Origin: JANXVV01 sp038230975
Lineage (GTDB): Bacteria; Planctomycetota; Phycisphaerae; Tepidisphaerales; Tepidisphaeraceae
Assembly: GCA_038230975.1 (NCBI GenBank)
Contig: JBBRMF010000002.1
Coordinates: forward strand, 1 to 63,277
Direction: 5' to 3'
DNA: 63,277 nucleotides
Shown: positions 55,095 through 63,277 of the stretch, piece after piece
Layout of the letters: every line of letters begins with the position of its first letter
Numbering within the stretch: position 1 is the first letter of the stretch
Translations under genes and position numbers: made by a program
Notes under the pieces: generated by a model
Databases searched by the model: none
What the model was told of the DNA's origin: nothing
Seen by the model: the letters and a program-made list of their open reading frames with translations, nothing else

Positions 55095-55892
55095 TTACTT
55101 CCGACGACGGGCAAGCAACCCCATCGCGCCGATGCCAATGAGCGAAAGTGTGGTGGGTTCCGGCAATGGAGCACCAACCGTCACGATGTCAAAGCGGGCC
55201 GTACCGTTCGAGCTGTAGGTCGAGTTCGAACCGGTATAGGAGGCGTTGTTAGCCGGATCGAACACAGAGACAAATTGGAAACCAAAGTTTGGGTTATTTT
55301 CGAAGCCAGCGCCTGTTGGGAAGACGTAGTCCAGGCCTTGAACGAATGTCTGGCTACCACTTCCGGAGCTGTTGGTATACAAGCCCGTGTTGGAAAAGCT
55401 GGTGCCGGTGTTGGGCGAATTGATCGGCCCGGCAATACTGGCCGTGCCACTGCTGACATTCGTGTAGGTCAACCCGTCGGTGGTTGCCTGCAACTGGTAG
55501 TACTTGCTGGAGGTTCCCGATTGGCGGAAGTCGAACTGAATTTCGATTGCGGCCGTGATGCTGGCCGTGCTGGTGGTGAACCGAGCGCCAGCCGTGCCGG
55601 TCAGCGTCGTGGCAGCCGGGAATGCCGAAACATTTAATCCGCTGTTGTCGTTGCCCGTTGCAACGCCAAGGGGATCCGCAGGGCTGCCGGTTGCGAACGT
55701 CGAAGTCGTTCCACCAATAATTGAAGCGACGCCGGTGCCAATTGATGGAACCAGAGTGCCGGTGCTTGGGAGTGCGTCGTTTCCGCTGTTAAAATTCCAT
55801 TGCGTCACGATCGCGCCCTGCGCGCTGGCGCTGGCCACGAGTCCGAAGATTGCCGCAGCGATACGGCCCACACTTGAAAGCTTCTTGTTCAT
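55095..55892 (-). CDS. PEP-CTERM protein (265 residues)
   Basis: Start MNKKLSSVGR at 55892; signal peptide about 1-26 ending SAQGA. The mature domain (VTQWNFNSGNDALPSTGTLV; IQFDFRQSGTSSKYYQLQ) is a beta sandwich seen on other planctomycete surface proteins. The tail PLPEPTTLSLIGIGAMGLLA then RRRK is PEP-CTERM. The tail DNA resembles that of the neighbour, suggesting gene duplication or tail exchange. Likely exported and sorted by an exosortase. Confidence 0.85.
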   Translation of the reverse strand: MNKKLSSVGRIAAAIFGLVASASAQGAIVTQWNFNSGNDALPSTGTLVPSIGTGVASIIGGTTSTFATGSPADPLGVATGNDNSGLNVSAFPAATTLTGTAGARFTTSTASITAAIEIQFDFRQSGTSSKYYQLQATTDGLTYTNVSSGTASIAGPINSPNTGTSFSNTGLYTNSSGSGSQTFVQGLDYVFPTGAGFENNPNFGFQFVSVFDPANNASYTGSNSTYSSNGTARFDIVTVGAPLPEPTTLSLIGIGAMGLLARRRK

Positions 55893-56369
55893 CTCACTGC
55901 CATCCTTCCGAATTTTGGCACCGCCGGTGGAACTCCGTTTCACGACACATTTCGTAAATCGAGCCGCTCTGATGCCGGGGCGGATGGTACGGCGCGATAT
56001 TTTTGATTGGATGAAGCGGAACTTAATCTCTGGACGTGAAACCGCTAATCTTTGGTTTAGAACTGCACTTGTAGACGAATCGTACCCACGATAACCGGGA
56101 CACGGTCGCCGTTATACGCAGGGTGATTCACAAACTGTACATCCCCCGTCACAAGATTGGGTCCGCTTTACAGCCTGAGAATCAAATCGTGGCACGAGCT
56201 TCCAGCCCGTGTTGATACTTTTGAACTCGAATCGCTGCTGAAAATCATAGTTTTGTTTCTGTCCTGATCCATTAACACTGGCTGGAAGCCCGTGCCACAA
56301 ATTAGTGCCCAGGCTCTTTAGCGGACCGAAAGACTAAATCAAATCCGCTACAACCAACTGAAAATTGCT
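55893..56369. other. Intergenic region with nested palindromes
   Basis: About 480 bases between the PEP-CTERM and gspD genes. The nested element 56159-56327 is the only clear structure. The first 260 bases should contain the PEP-CTERM gene's promoter; nothing there is recognisable. Confidence 0.6.
56159..56327. repeat. Nested palindromes: family F inside a split family A
   Basis: Outer arms GGTCCGCTTTACAGCCTG (56159-56176) and CAGGCTCTTTAGCGGACC (56310-56327) are halves of a family A-like element. The inner arms at 56189-56213 and 56274-56298 carry GGCTTCCAGCC-type sequence (CTTCCAGCCCGTGTT / AACACTGGCTGGAAG), a family F element. This is the second case of one family sitting in the loop of another. 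Confidence 0.75.
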
Positions 56370-59054
56370 CTAAGGCATAGGATTCGTCGTCGGTTTCGTC
56401 GCCGGTCCCGCGCCACGCTGAAGTCCGCGAATCTGCTCGTCAAACGTTCCGGGTTCCACCGCGCCCGGAGTTAGCTTGGTACCTTTCAATTCATCCTGCG
56501 ACATCGGCTGCAAGCTCTCTGGCTGTTGTGCCACGTGCGGTGTGAGGAAAATCAAGAGCTCGGTCTTGGTCTTTTGGACCTGGTTTCGCTGGAAAAGTGG
56601 ACCGATGATCGGGATATCTCCCAGAATTGGAACCTTCGTAAGTGTGCTGTTTTTGCGGTCCTCCATGAGCCCGCCGATGACGATCGTCTGTCCGTCCCGG
56701 ATGCCCACGCGGCTATCGGCCGATCGCTTGGAGATGATCGGCGCGGAAACACCCTGGCTGATCGGGACCGTCGACGAAGTGAGCTGCGAAATCTCCGGTG
56801 TCACATCCATAATCACCAGCCCATCGGGATTGATGTGCGGGGTGACCTGCAAAATAATCCCCACATCCTGATACTGAATCGTGTGAATCTGCCCGCCGAG
56901 TGAATCGATCCGTGTGTCGGTGATGAACGGAACTTCCTGCCCCACCGTGATCGAGGCAAGTTGATTGTCGCTGGCCAGAATGTACGGCCGAGACAGAACG
57001 TCCAATTTGCCGGCAGTTGCAAGCGCGCGCAAGGTCACGTTGATATCGTTCTCGATGAGATTCACAACTAATCCGCCCGTGACGGCCGCAGTGCCAAGCG
57101 TCGAACCAAAACTCGGCCCGCGACCATTCGCACGGCGATTGAGAATTGAAAAATCAACCCCGAGATCTTCGCTGTTATCATGCGTGACTTCCGCCACGAG
57201 CACTTTGATGAGCACCTGCGGAACGGGACGATCCAATTCTTCAATGATTTGCTTGACCTGTTCGCGGAATTTACTCGCGGTGGTGACGAGCAGCGAATTC
57301 GTATCTTCATCTGCCACGACGAAAACCTCGCCCGCCATCTCACCGATCATGTGCGAAGCGTTGGATGATAAATTGGGACGACCGTTGTTGCCGTTGCCAT
57401 TGCGATTGTTTCGGCGTGAACCGATACCCGTGCCGCCTGAACCCGTTCCAAACTGCCCGCCGCCACCACCTCCACCCGAACGCCCACGGCTTCCAAATGC
57501 CGATCCGTTGCCACCTTGCTGCCCATTGAAGTTGCCGGGCTGCTGGCCATTCTGATTACCTTGCTGTTGACCATTGCCACCGCCATTTTCCGCCCCGACG
57601 CCAAACAGCGTGTTTAGAACCACCTGTAATTTAACCGCCTGTCCATTCTTTAATCGATGAAGAAAAAACGTCGACGCGGTTTTATGGTCCGAGTCGATTT
57701 TCAGCAACACTTCGGCGACGATCTTCATTTGCAGAGGGGTCGCGGTCACAACCAGCGTACCGGTCCGGTAGTCAGCGGTCGCGATCACTTTTGGGGTCTT
57801 TCCACCGGCGTTGTCTTCCTGTGGCATGCCGTAATAAAAAAAGCGGTACGGGTTGTTGTTGTCTTTTTCGTCGACCTTAAACATGTCGGTGACGAGTTTC
57901 GCCGCGATGTCCGCATCGGCAAATTTGAGGGTGAAGATCCGCATCTCGGCAGAGACCGTCTCATTGGCATCCAGTGATGCGATGATCTTATCGACAATCT
58001 TAAGCGACGCACCCGGTCCGGTGATCACCAGCGTGCCGGTTCGATCATCCGGCACGGCGACGACATTCCGCCCGCCACGCAATGCCTTGTCGAGCGAATC
58101 ACCTTGCATTTGCCCCATTTGCATCATCATCATCATCATTTGCGGATTGGTTTGATCCGGACCTGATTTGAAAACTTTATCGATCAATTTTGCGGTCGTG
58201 GTGGGGTCTGCATGTTTCAGGCGAACGATCCGCATTTCCGACGAAACCGCGCCCTGTCGATCCAACTCCGCGACAATCTGCACGATGCGCTTCACGTTAC
58301 GGGACGTATCGGTCAATACGAGTGCATTGTTATCACGATTTGCCGCCAAGTCCGCATCGGGACTGATCAGCAGTTGAAGGTCGGCTTTCAGTCGAACTGC
58401 ATCGGATTTGCTTAATGGAATGATCTGCGTAATTAGTTCGTCGGTGGCTGGAATCAATTCGGGATCGATGCCCACATGAACCGGGACGTCGGCTTTTTTT
58501 GCTTTTGCGCGTGGCAGGACATGCAGTTCGCGTCCCTGCTGAATTAACGCAAATCCATGGATGCGCAGTACCGTATTGACCAATGCCACCGCCTCGACAG
58601 CCGTTACAGGACGGCGTGTCTGAACAGTGACGCGGCCTTCGATCTTGGCCTCTTTCACGATCGTGAAACCCGTGGCTTCTGCCAGATAATCCAATACCGC
58701 GTCGGCACTGGTCTCCTTGAAATTGAGACTAACCGACGCTGCTTTGCCATCGGCTGGTTGCGTGGTAGTGGGAACGTAGACCGATGCTTCATTCGCCGCG
58801 GTGGACGCGTCGGGCTTGGTTTGAAGTTGGCCTTGTGGCTGCCCATCAGGTGCCGGCACAGATCCATCGGGACGTACGACCATTCTTTCCGCAAGCACCC
58901 GCGTACCTGAAAGAGTCAACGCAACGCCCATCAACAGAACGAGGGAAAATTTCAAGATACATTTGCGGCGCAGAAGATCGCAGGCTTCACTTTGCAATGC
59001 TGGCTGGGTTGATTCAAGGACACATCGACGTTCATCCGATTCGCGACTTCGCAT
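56370..59054 (-). CDS. gspD: Type II secretion secretin GspD
   Basis: 894 residues. Signal region FSLVLLMGVALTLSG at about 36-50. N-terminal N0-N3 domains follow (VSLNFKETSADAVLDYLAEA; QIIPLSKSDAVRLKADLQLL; MRIVRLKHADPTTTAKLID; MRIFTLKFADADIAAKLV). The secretin pore contains VPFITDTRIDSLGG, DVGIILQVTPHINPDGLV and IVIGGLMEDRKN. Between N3 and the pore lies a Gly/Gln/Asn-rich stretch of about 70 residues (NGQQQGNQNGQQPGN), much longer than in relatives, and a Met run (MMMMMM) near 310. ATG 59054 has AAGGG upstream. It lies 32 bases after gspC, so they are an operon. Confidence 0.93.
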   Translation of the reverse strand: MRSRESDERRCVLESTQPALQSEACDLLRRKCILKFSLVLLMGVALTLSGTRVLAERMVVRPDGSVPAPDGQPQGQLQTKPDASTAANEASVYVPTTTQPADGKAASVSLNFKETSADAVLDYLAEATGFTIVKEAKIEGRVTVQTRRPVTAVEAVALVNTVLRIHGFALIQQGRELHVLPRAKAKKADVPVHVGIDPELIPATDELITQIIPLSKSDAVRLKADLQLLISPDADLAANRDNNALVLTDTSRNVKRIVQIVAELDRQGAVSSEMRIVRLKHADPTTTAKLIDKVFKSGPDQTNPQMMMMMMQMGQMQGDSLDKALRGGRNVVAVPDDRTGTLVITGPGASLKIVDKIIASLDANETVSAEMRIFTLKFADADIAAKLVTDMFKVDEKDNNNPYRFFYYGMPQEDNAGGKTPKVIATADYRTGTLVVTATPLQMKIVAEVLLKIDSDHKTASTFFLHRLKNGQAVKLQVVLNTLFGVGAENGGGNGQQQGNQNGQQPGNFNGQQGGNGSAFGSRGRSGGGGGGGQFGTGSGGTGIGSRRNNRNGNGNNGRPNLSSNASHMIGEMAGEVFVVADEDTNSLLVTTASKFREQVKQIIEELDRPVPQVLIKVLVAEVTHDNSEDLGVDFSILNRRANGRGPSFGSTLGTAAVTGGLVVNLIENDINVTLRALATAGKLDVLSRPYILASDNQLASITVGQEVPFITDTRIDSLGGQIHTIQYQDVGIILQVTPHINPDGLVIMDVTPEISQLTSSTVPISQGVSAPIISKRSADSRVGIRDGQTIVIGGLMEDRKNSTLTKVPILGDIPIIGPLFQRNQVQKTKTELLIFLTPHVAQQPESLQPMSQDELKGTKLTPGAVEPGTFDEQIRGLQRGAGPATKPTTNPMP

Positions 59055-59086
59055 TAAATCCCTTTCAACGCCGGCTGCAAGTGAAA

Positions 59087-59722
59087 TTATTTTGGAGATT
59101 GGAGAATCGTTGCGGCGGCGGGGATTGCGTTTCCTGTCACCGGTTCCGGGACCACCGCCGTCCCGTTCTCAAGCGCGATGCTTTGCCGAGTGGTGCTTCC
59201 TGGGATTTCGCCCGGGCTTTCCAGCGACTGCCCGATGCCCATGTGGAATACGCTTCCATCGAGCGTTCGATCTATGCCTTCCATCGTGATTGCAACAATT
59301 TTTCCGCCCAATGCTTCATCGCCGACATGCAGTTGACGAGTCTTGCCGCTTGCCGTGTCCTCCAGCAATGCCGTGCGCTGCCCGGCCTGATCTGCAACGC
59401 CACGAAGCACCAAACCGGATTTTTGAGGTTGGGTACTGGCTGACCCGTCGCCACCTCCCAGGCCCGGCCCGCGCGTTCGGGAGAAGATGCTTCGCGTCAT
59501 GAGAATTTCATACTTCTTGGGCAATGCCAATATCTGCTTTTTTTTTAGATCGGCAGGCTGAGTCACGGACGAAGACAATGCCTTGGCAGATTTGACAACG
59601 CTCGTCGCCGTACTGGGCACGGTGGAGGGTAATACGTCGGCGCTATCTGTAACGCATAGCGCCGTCGCACAGACGGCACATACTGCGGTTCGCAAAATAT
59701 ACGAATGTTCTCGATTGCGCAT
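59087..59722 (-). CDS. gspC: GspC-like inner-membrane secretion component
   Basis: 211 residues from ATG 59722, with GGGAG upstream. An N-terminal hydrophobic helix (TAVCAVCATALCV) gives a membrane anchor. MTRSIFSR and LVLRGVADQAGQRTALLED, then LHVGDEALGGKIVAI, resemble the homology region of GspC/PilP that binds the secretin N0 domain. Its place directly before gspD supports the call. No PDZ domain is present, and the C-terminal part (SIALENGTAVVPEPVTG) is loose. Confidence 0.75.
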   Translation of the reverse strand: MRNREHSYILRTAVCAVCATALCVTDSADVLPSTVPSTATSVVKSAKALSSSVTQPADLKKKQILALPKKYEILMTRSIFSRTRGPGLGGGDGSASTQPQKSGLVLRGVADQAGQRTALLEDTASGKTRQLHVGDEALGGKIVAITMEGIDRTLDGSVFHMGIGQSLESPGEIPGSTTRQSIALENGTAVVPEPVTGNAIPAAATILQSPK

Positions 59723-59796
59723 GTCCACGCTCCCTGATCCATCCTCATTTTTTGTCGGGTAAAGCACTGTCCGCCCGCAGTATTACTAACCGGCGA

Positions 59797-59872
59797 TGAG
59801 ACAAAAGTTGCACCCTGTGCTGGCTCGGGCCGGCAATATAGCAGTAGACGGGCTCGAGACACAAAAGTTGCA
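59797..59872. promoter_or_regulatory. Direct repeats upstream of gspC
   Basis: ACAAAAGTTGCA occurs at about 59800-59811 and 59861-59872, about 61 bases apart (close to six helical turns), each preceded by GAGAC. They lie 80-150 bases upstream of the leftward gspC start, a good position for a regulator's paired site. No regulator is adjacent. Confidence 0.35.
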
Positions 59873-59976
59873 AAACTTGGCGTTGATCGGAGTAGGCCGC
59901 AGAATATGCCGTTATCGCCATGAGCCTTCATCTTTTACAATGAAGGCCCATAGCGAGACGCAGAGACCCCTCTATT

Positions 59977-62900
59977 TTACTTGCCGGTTTTCAACACGCT
60001 GGATGAGCCAGTTCTGGATTGGCCTTTCTTCCCCTTCAACAAAATATCTGATTCAGCAGAATTCAGCCGACCTGAATCTGAGGAAAACACGTTAACAAGC
60101 TGCGGAAGTACGTTTGCCCCATTGCCGGTTGAGGTCTCTTGATGGCTATGAATCTGCAAGCGCGCTTCAAATAGATCCTGCCGGCCGGCTAAATCAGCTA
60201 CGAATAATTTTATTTTGCTGAATAGAGCGGGTGTCGAAACTGGCAGCGTCGAGGATGAAGCAGCGGCAGGACGCGGGGCGTTCACGCGTTTCGCCGCGGG
60301 TTTGGCAGTTGAGGCAGAACGGGTCGTCGCGGCGGGTACCGGGTCGACGATGGGGGCACCCATCACAACGACGGATTTCTGACCGGCAACTGATGAAGGG
60401 GTTGAGGCCGACGTGGCGGAGATTGCCATTGACGCAGACGCCGAAATCGTCGGAGCGAATGCTGATGACCCTGCTGCCAAGGCGGGCGATGCCGAAGCAA
60501 TCGACGGCAGTGCCAACGCCGGATAAACCCCGTTGTTGAAATTGCCAACGGTATTAAAGATAGCCACGTCTCTCGAATCGACAACACCATCGCCGTTCAA
60601 GTCACCGACCTGCCAACCAAGAGGAGTTGGACCGTTGTTGAAATAGCCGTTCGTATTGAAAAGGCTTACATCATACGAGTTGACGACTCCGTCGCCGTTC
60701 AAATCACCGGTCAATGTTGGACGAATCAGAATCTGATTGTTGGAAATCCCCGTGCCATTACCGGAGTTGGCATTGGGACCGAGGATTTGACCAATGGAAT
60801 CGGGATTCGCGAGATCCTGTAGTGCGCCATCGTAGAACCCAAGGCCGAAAACCAAATCGCCAGCAGTGTAAGAGTCCCGGGCGACCGAGCTGGTGATACC
60901 GCCGCGTCCATTGTAGTCGCCGGCATGGAACGGAGCATTCGGGTTGGTGGCCCCGTTCAGATTGTAGGCCGCGTCCATGTACTGCTTGATCGTCGCAAAC
61001 GGGGTTACCGTGTTATCAACATAAAGGTAGCTATTGGCGATATCGAGCAATCCGTTGTTAGTAATGGACAGACCTTTGACATTCATCGTGTAATGCGAAG
61101 CCGCGTTAAATTGCGCGGTGCCGCCATTGATCGTGAGGTTGGCCAGATGTTGATCGTTGTTGAACGTTGCGACCGCAGCGCTCTGCAACGTAACACTGAC
61201 ATTGGGGGCACCTGTCGGCGTATCGGTATCCAGGTTGTAGTTACCGCCTGTGAGGTTGACCGCGTCAGCGCCACCGCTTCCACCGTGGAACTGAATCGAC
61301 TGTAGATTGGCAACACTGATCGGCAAAGTCCCCGCAAACGTCGAGCTGCCGAAAGTAACACTCGAGAGGCCGGCGGTGAGAGTGTCATTACCCGTCGTGC
61401 CGACAATCGCCAGGGTGTTTGCCCCGCCCAATCCGTCAAAGGCGAACGGAATCGAAGCTGGAATGGGATTGCCATTGGAGAAATCCAATGTCAGCGAATC
61501 ATCCCCGGCATTTCCCGTGACGCTCAAGGAAGAAAGCCCTGCGAGCAAAACTTTCTGAGTCGGCATGCCGACGCCAGGCGTCGCGGAATTCTGCCAAACA
61601 TCCAGGCTGATTCCATCTGCATCTTTACGCAAGTAGAACGCATTCGAAGGCAGGCTGCCCGCAAGGACAAGGGGTGAGGCACCCACGGTGAACGTGCGGA
61701 TGTAGTTCCCGCCAGGAGTGCCATTGCTGTCTCCGTCCAACTTGAGGCCGGAAAGATCATGGATCCCGCCCGAAGCCAGAGAAAACGCCGTCAAACGATA
61801 TTGCCCCAGAGGAAGCGATCCGGTCCACGGCAAAGCCGTACCCGTCAGCGTGGTTGCTCCTGTAATAGCCAGCGAAACACTCGTAGCGCCTCCGACATAA
61901 TTCGGAACGACGCTATATCGAATATCGTCACTGGTATCGAGCAATCCATTAATGCCCGCGCCACGAAGTTCATAGGCTGTCGAGGCGTTTGCATCGATAC
62001 TATTGAGCGCTTCGCTGAAGTTGATCGTGATTGTTCCCACGGAAGGAATCGTGCCTGTGGTGTGAACCCCGACCGGTGAAGTACCGGCGACCGTCGGCGG
62101 GGTCACATCGGCACTGGTCGTTCGGAACTCGTAAGCACCCATATCCACAATGCCAGGTGGCAATGTAAACTCACGGGTTGGAGCATTTGTCAGAGTGGGG
62201 CTTCCATCATTTGCAGAAAGCTGATACCCCTTGAAATACTGCGGATTGCCTGAAGAGACTCCTATCGTAGGTGTAAGATTGGTATTGCCGGTACCGTAGT
62301 TGAACCGAATGCGGCCGTCACTGAATAGAGTAGCGGAGAAGTTCACCGGACTTCCATCCGCAACATTCGTGCCTGCCCAGCGAATTGTCACCTGATTGGC
62401 AACCGATGTATCGACGAAAATGTTATTGCCAGCTTGATCCGTTCGGATGTTGTCCCAGAGCGGTGCGATCCGTGTGCTTGCCGTGAGGCTCGCCGTGCTG
62501 TTGTTGTAGTCACCCGCATAGCTTCCAGCAAACTGAATGAATCCAGAACTCGATACCTGGGCAGTCGTGTAGGTTGTTCCGTAGAAGTTAAAGGCGAAGG
62601 GAAGCGTATAGTTGAAATACGTATTGTAGCCACGCCAGTTTTGAGCCACTCCCGTGCTGCTAAATCCGTTCGCGAGGGAAGCTTCGGTATAGTCAGGTGA
62701 ACCGGTGTTTGCGGTAGCCGGGTCGTTCGCTCGGCTAAACCCTTCGATATCAGTGGGCGTCGCATACCAGCTATGACCAGAATCTATTGCCGGAGAATTC
62801 GAGCTGATGTAGAAATTGTCGTCTTTCCCACCGTCGTAGCCTCCGTTTGCAGTCGTATACCCTAGTACATTGTCGGCTCCATCAATATCCACCCACAGAG

Positions 62901-63277
62901 GATCACCGTTCACACTATGGGCATCCTGCACGCTCACCGCTTGCCAATCGCTCAACTGATCTCGAACGAGTGATCCCCAGAAACCCACATGCGCACGAGG
63001 ATCATTTCCGCGTGACAGATCATTGTAGTCACTACTAAAAGTAGCTTGACTTGTAGGATCGATATTGATGTCATACCCGGCGGTTACCTGTAAGATATTA
63101 TTTCGTACGATCACCCTGGGTGAGTTGGCCAGCACGCGGATCGCATCCCCCACCGGCTGATACACCGTGTTGTTCAACAGCAGCGTGCTGTAGCCCACGT
63201 TCCCGTTGCTGTTGGCGTTCACCACGATCCCCGCCGTGCTGTTCCCGTACACCACGTTATTGCTCGCCTCACCTCCA
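59977..63277 (-). CDS. Dockerin-bearing secreted beta-helix protein, N-terminus cut by the window edge
   Basis: Open from 63277 (reading GGEASNNVVYGNSTAG) to a stop at 59977, at least 1100 residues; the real start lies outside. The first 130 residues look like right-handed parallel beta-helix turns (NNVVYGNSTAG, LLLNNTVYQPVGDAIRV, VIVRNNILQV). A beta-sandwich with GYNTYFNYTLPFAFNFYGTT follows, and IVDMGAYEFR ends a choice-of-anchor-type region. Then come Ig-like strands with PPTVAGTSPVGV and a calcium-rich segment GNAGDDSLTLDFSNG. A type I dockerin pair (GDLNGDGVVNSYDVSLFN, GDLNGDGVVDSRDVAIFN) leads to a Ser/Ala-rich tail. Probably a surface or cell-adhesion protein. Confidence 0.85.
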   Translation of the reverse strand, partial: GGEASNNVVYGNSTAGIVVNANSNGNVGYSTLLLNNTVYQPVGDAIRVLANSPRVIVRNNILQVTAGYDINIDPTSQATFSSDYNDLSRGNDPRAHVGFWGSLVRDQLSDWQAVSVQDAHSVNGDPLWVDIDGADNVLGYTTANGGYDGGKDDNFYISSNSPAIDSGHSWYATPTDIEGFSRANDPATANTGSPDYTEASLANGFSSTGVAQNWRGYNTYFNYTLPFAFNFYGTTYTTAQVSSSGFIQFAGSYAGDYNNSTASLTASTRIAPLWDNIRTDQAGNNIFVDTSVANQVTIRWAGTNVADGSPVNFSATLFSDGRIRFNYGTGNTNLTPTIGVSSGNPQYFKGYQLSANDGSPTLTNAPTREFTLPPGIVDMGAYEFRTTSADVTPPTVAGTSPVGVHTTGTIPSVGTITINFSEALNSIDANASTAYELRGAGINGLLDTSDDIRYSVVPNYVGGATSVSLAITGATTLTGTALPWTGSLPLGQYRLTAFSLASGGIHDLSGLKLDGDSNGTPGGNYIRTFTVGASPLVLAGSLPSNAFYLRKDADGISLDVWQNSATPGVGMPTQKVLLAGLSSLSVTGNAGDDSLTLDFSNGNPIPASIPFAFDGLGGANTLAIVGTTGNDTLTAGLSSVTFGSSTFAGTLPISVANLQSIQFHGGSGGADAVNLTGGNYNLDTDTPTGAPNVSVTLQSAAVATFNNDQHLANLTINGGTAQFNAASHYTMNVKGLSITNNGLLDIANSYLYVDNTVTPFATIKQYMDAAYNLNGATNPNAPFHAGDYNGRGGITSSVARDSYTAGDLVFGLGFYDGALQDLANPDSIGQILGPNANSGNGTGISNNQILIRPTLTGDLNGDGVVNSYDVSLFNTNGYFNNGPTPLGWQVGDLNGDGVVDSRDVAIFNTVGNFNNGVYPALALPSIASASPALAAGSSAFAPTISASASMAISATSASTPSSVAGQKSVVVMGAPIVDPVPAATTRSASTAKPAAKRVNAPRPAAASSSTLPVSTPALFSKIKLFVADLAGRQDLFEARLQIHSHQETSTGNGANVLPQLVNVFSSDSGRLNSAESDILLKGKKGQSRTGSSSVLKTGK

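Noticed and set aside
8709..56327. Repeats as a CRISPR array
   Set aside because: Copies are kilobases apart, palindromic along their whole length and differ in size; there are no regular spacers and no cas genes.

Overview
The window reads as chromosomal DNA of a planctomycete, most likely class Phycisphaerae (Tepidisphaera-like). Four things point there: two secreted proteins with the LEPR-XLL N-terminal sorting motif (LEPLESRQLLS, IEPLEKRTLLS); several PEP-CTERM and VPLPA-CTERM tails; prepilin-like proteins with the H-X9-DG layout; and a membrane protein ending in the CGYDLRAT...CPECG zinc ribbon common in that class. The lineage is inferred from protein families, because no rRNA is present.

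Layout. 0-0.5 kb: a broken remnant of a sialate O-acetylesterase-type gene. 0.9-12.7 kb: release factor 3, three glycosyltransferase-type genes (GT87, TMTC-like, GT4/5-like), a PA14 secreted protein, a pseudopilin, a ComEA-like triple helix-hairpin-helix protein and two small genes. 13-30 kb: a receiver-PAS-kinase, a LEPR-XLL subtilase, a ferritin-like protein, a PEP-CTERM-type CAAX protease, a FIST protein, lipB, a HAD phosphatase, a DUF4159 protein and a seven-module hybrid kinase ending in a diguanylate cyclase. 30-48 kb: a YdjY-ExbD-like fusion, a PilZ-like protein, radA, rpmE, a Gfo/Idh/MocA oxidoreductase, an SGNH hydrolase, a site-2 protease, a tyrosine phosphatase, tRNA-Leu, a giant LEPR-XLL protein with duplicated phosphoesterase-like domains, a redoxin/cytochrome/copper protein, a pterin dehydratase, a metallophosphatase and trmL. 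48-63 kb: a VPLPA-CTERM paralogue pair, a phosphatase with a membrane tail, a peroxiredoxin-like protein, an HNH protein, two PEP-CTERM proteins, gspC-gspD and the C-terminal part of a dockerin-bearing beta-helix protein.

Much of the content serves envelope and secretion functions: signal peptides, a type II secretin pair, pseudopilins, C-terminal sorting tails with a matching CAAX-type protease, and dockerin. Two large kinases, a GGDEF domain and a PilZ-like protein suggest c-di-GMP signalling. The genes are mostly in short, scattered transcription units rather than one functional cluster.

The most unusual signal is not a gene. At least seven families of long palindromic repeats are scattered through the window. 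One family (D) occurs three times, each time between the 3' ends of convergent genes. Some palindromes are nested inside the loop of another palindrome. Others have been inserted in frame into protein genes (GT87 twice, the HAD phosphatase, and radA beside its ATPase core). No transposase for them is in the window.
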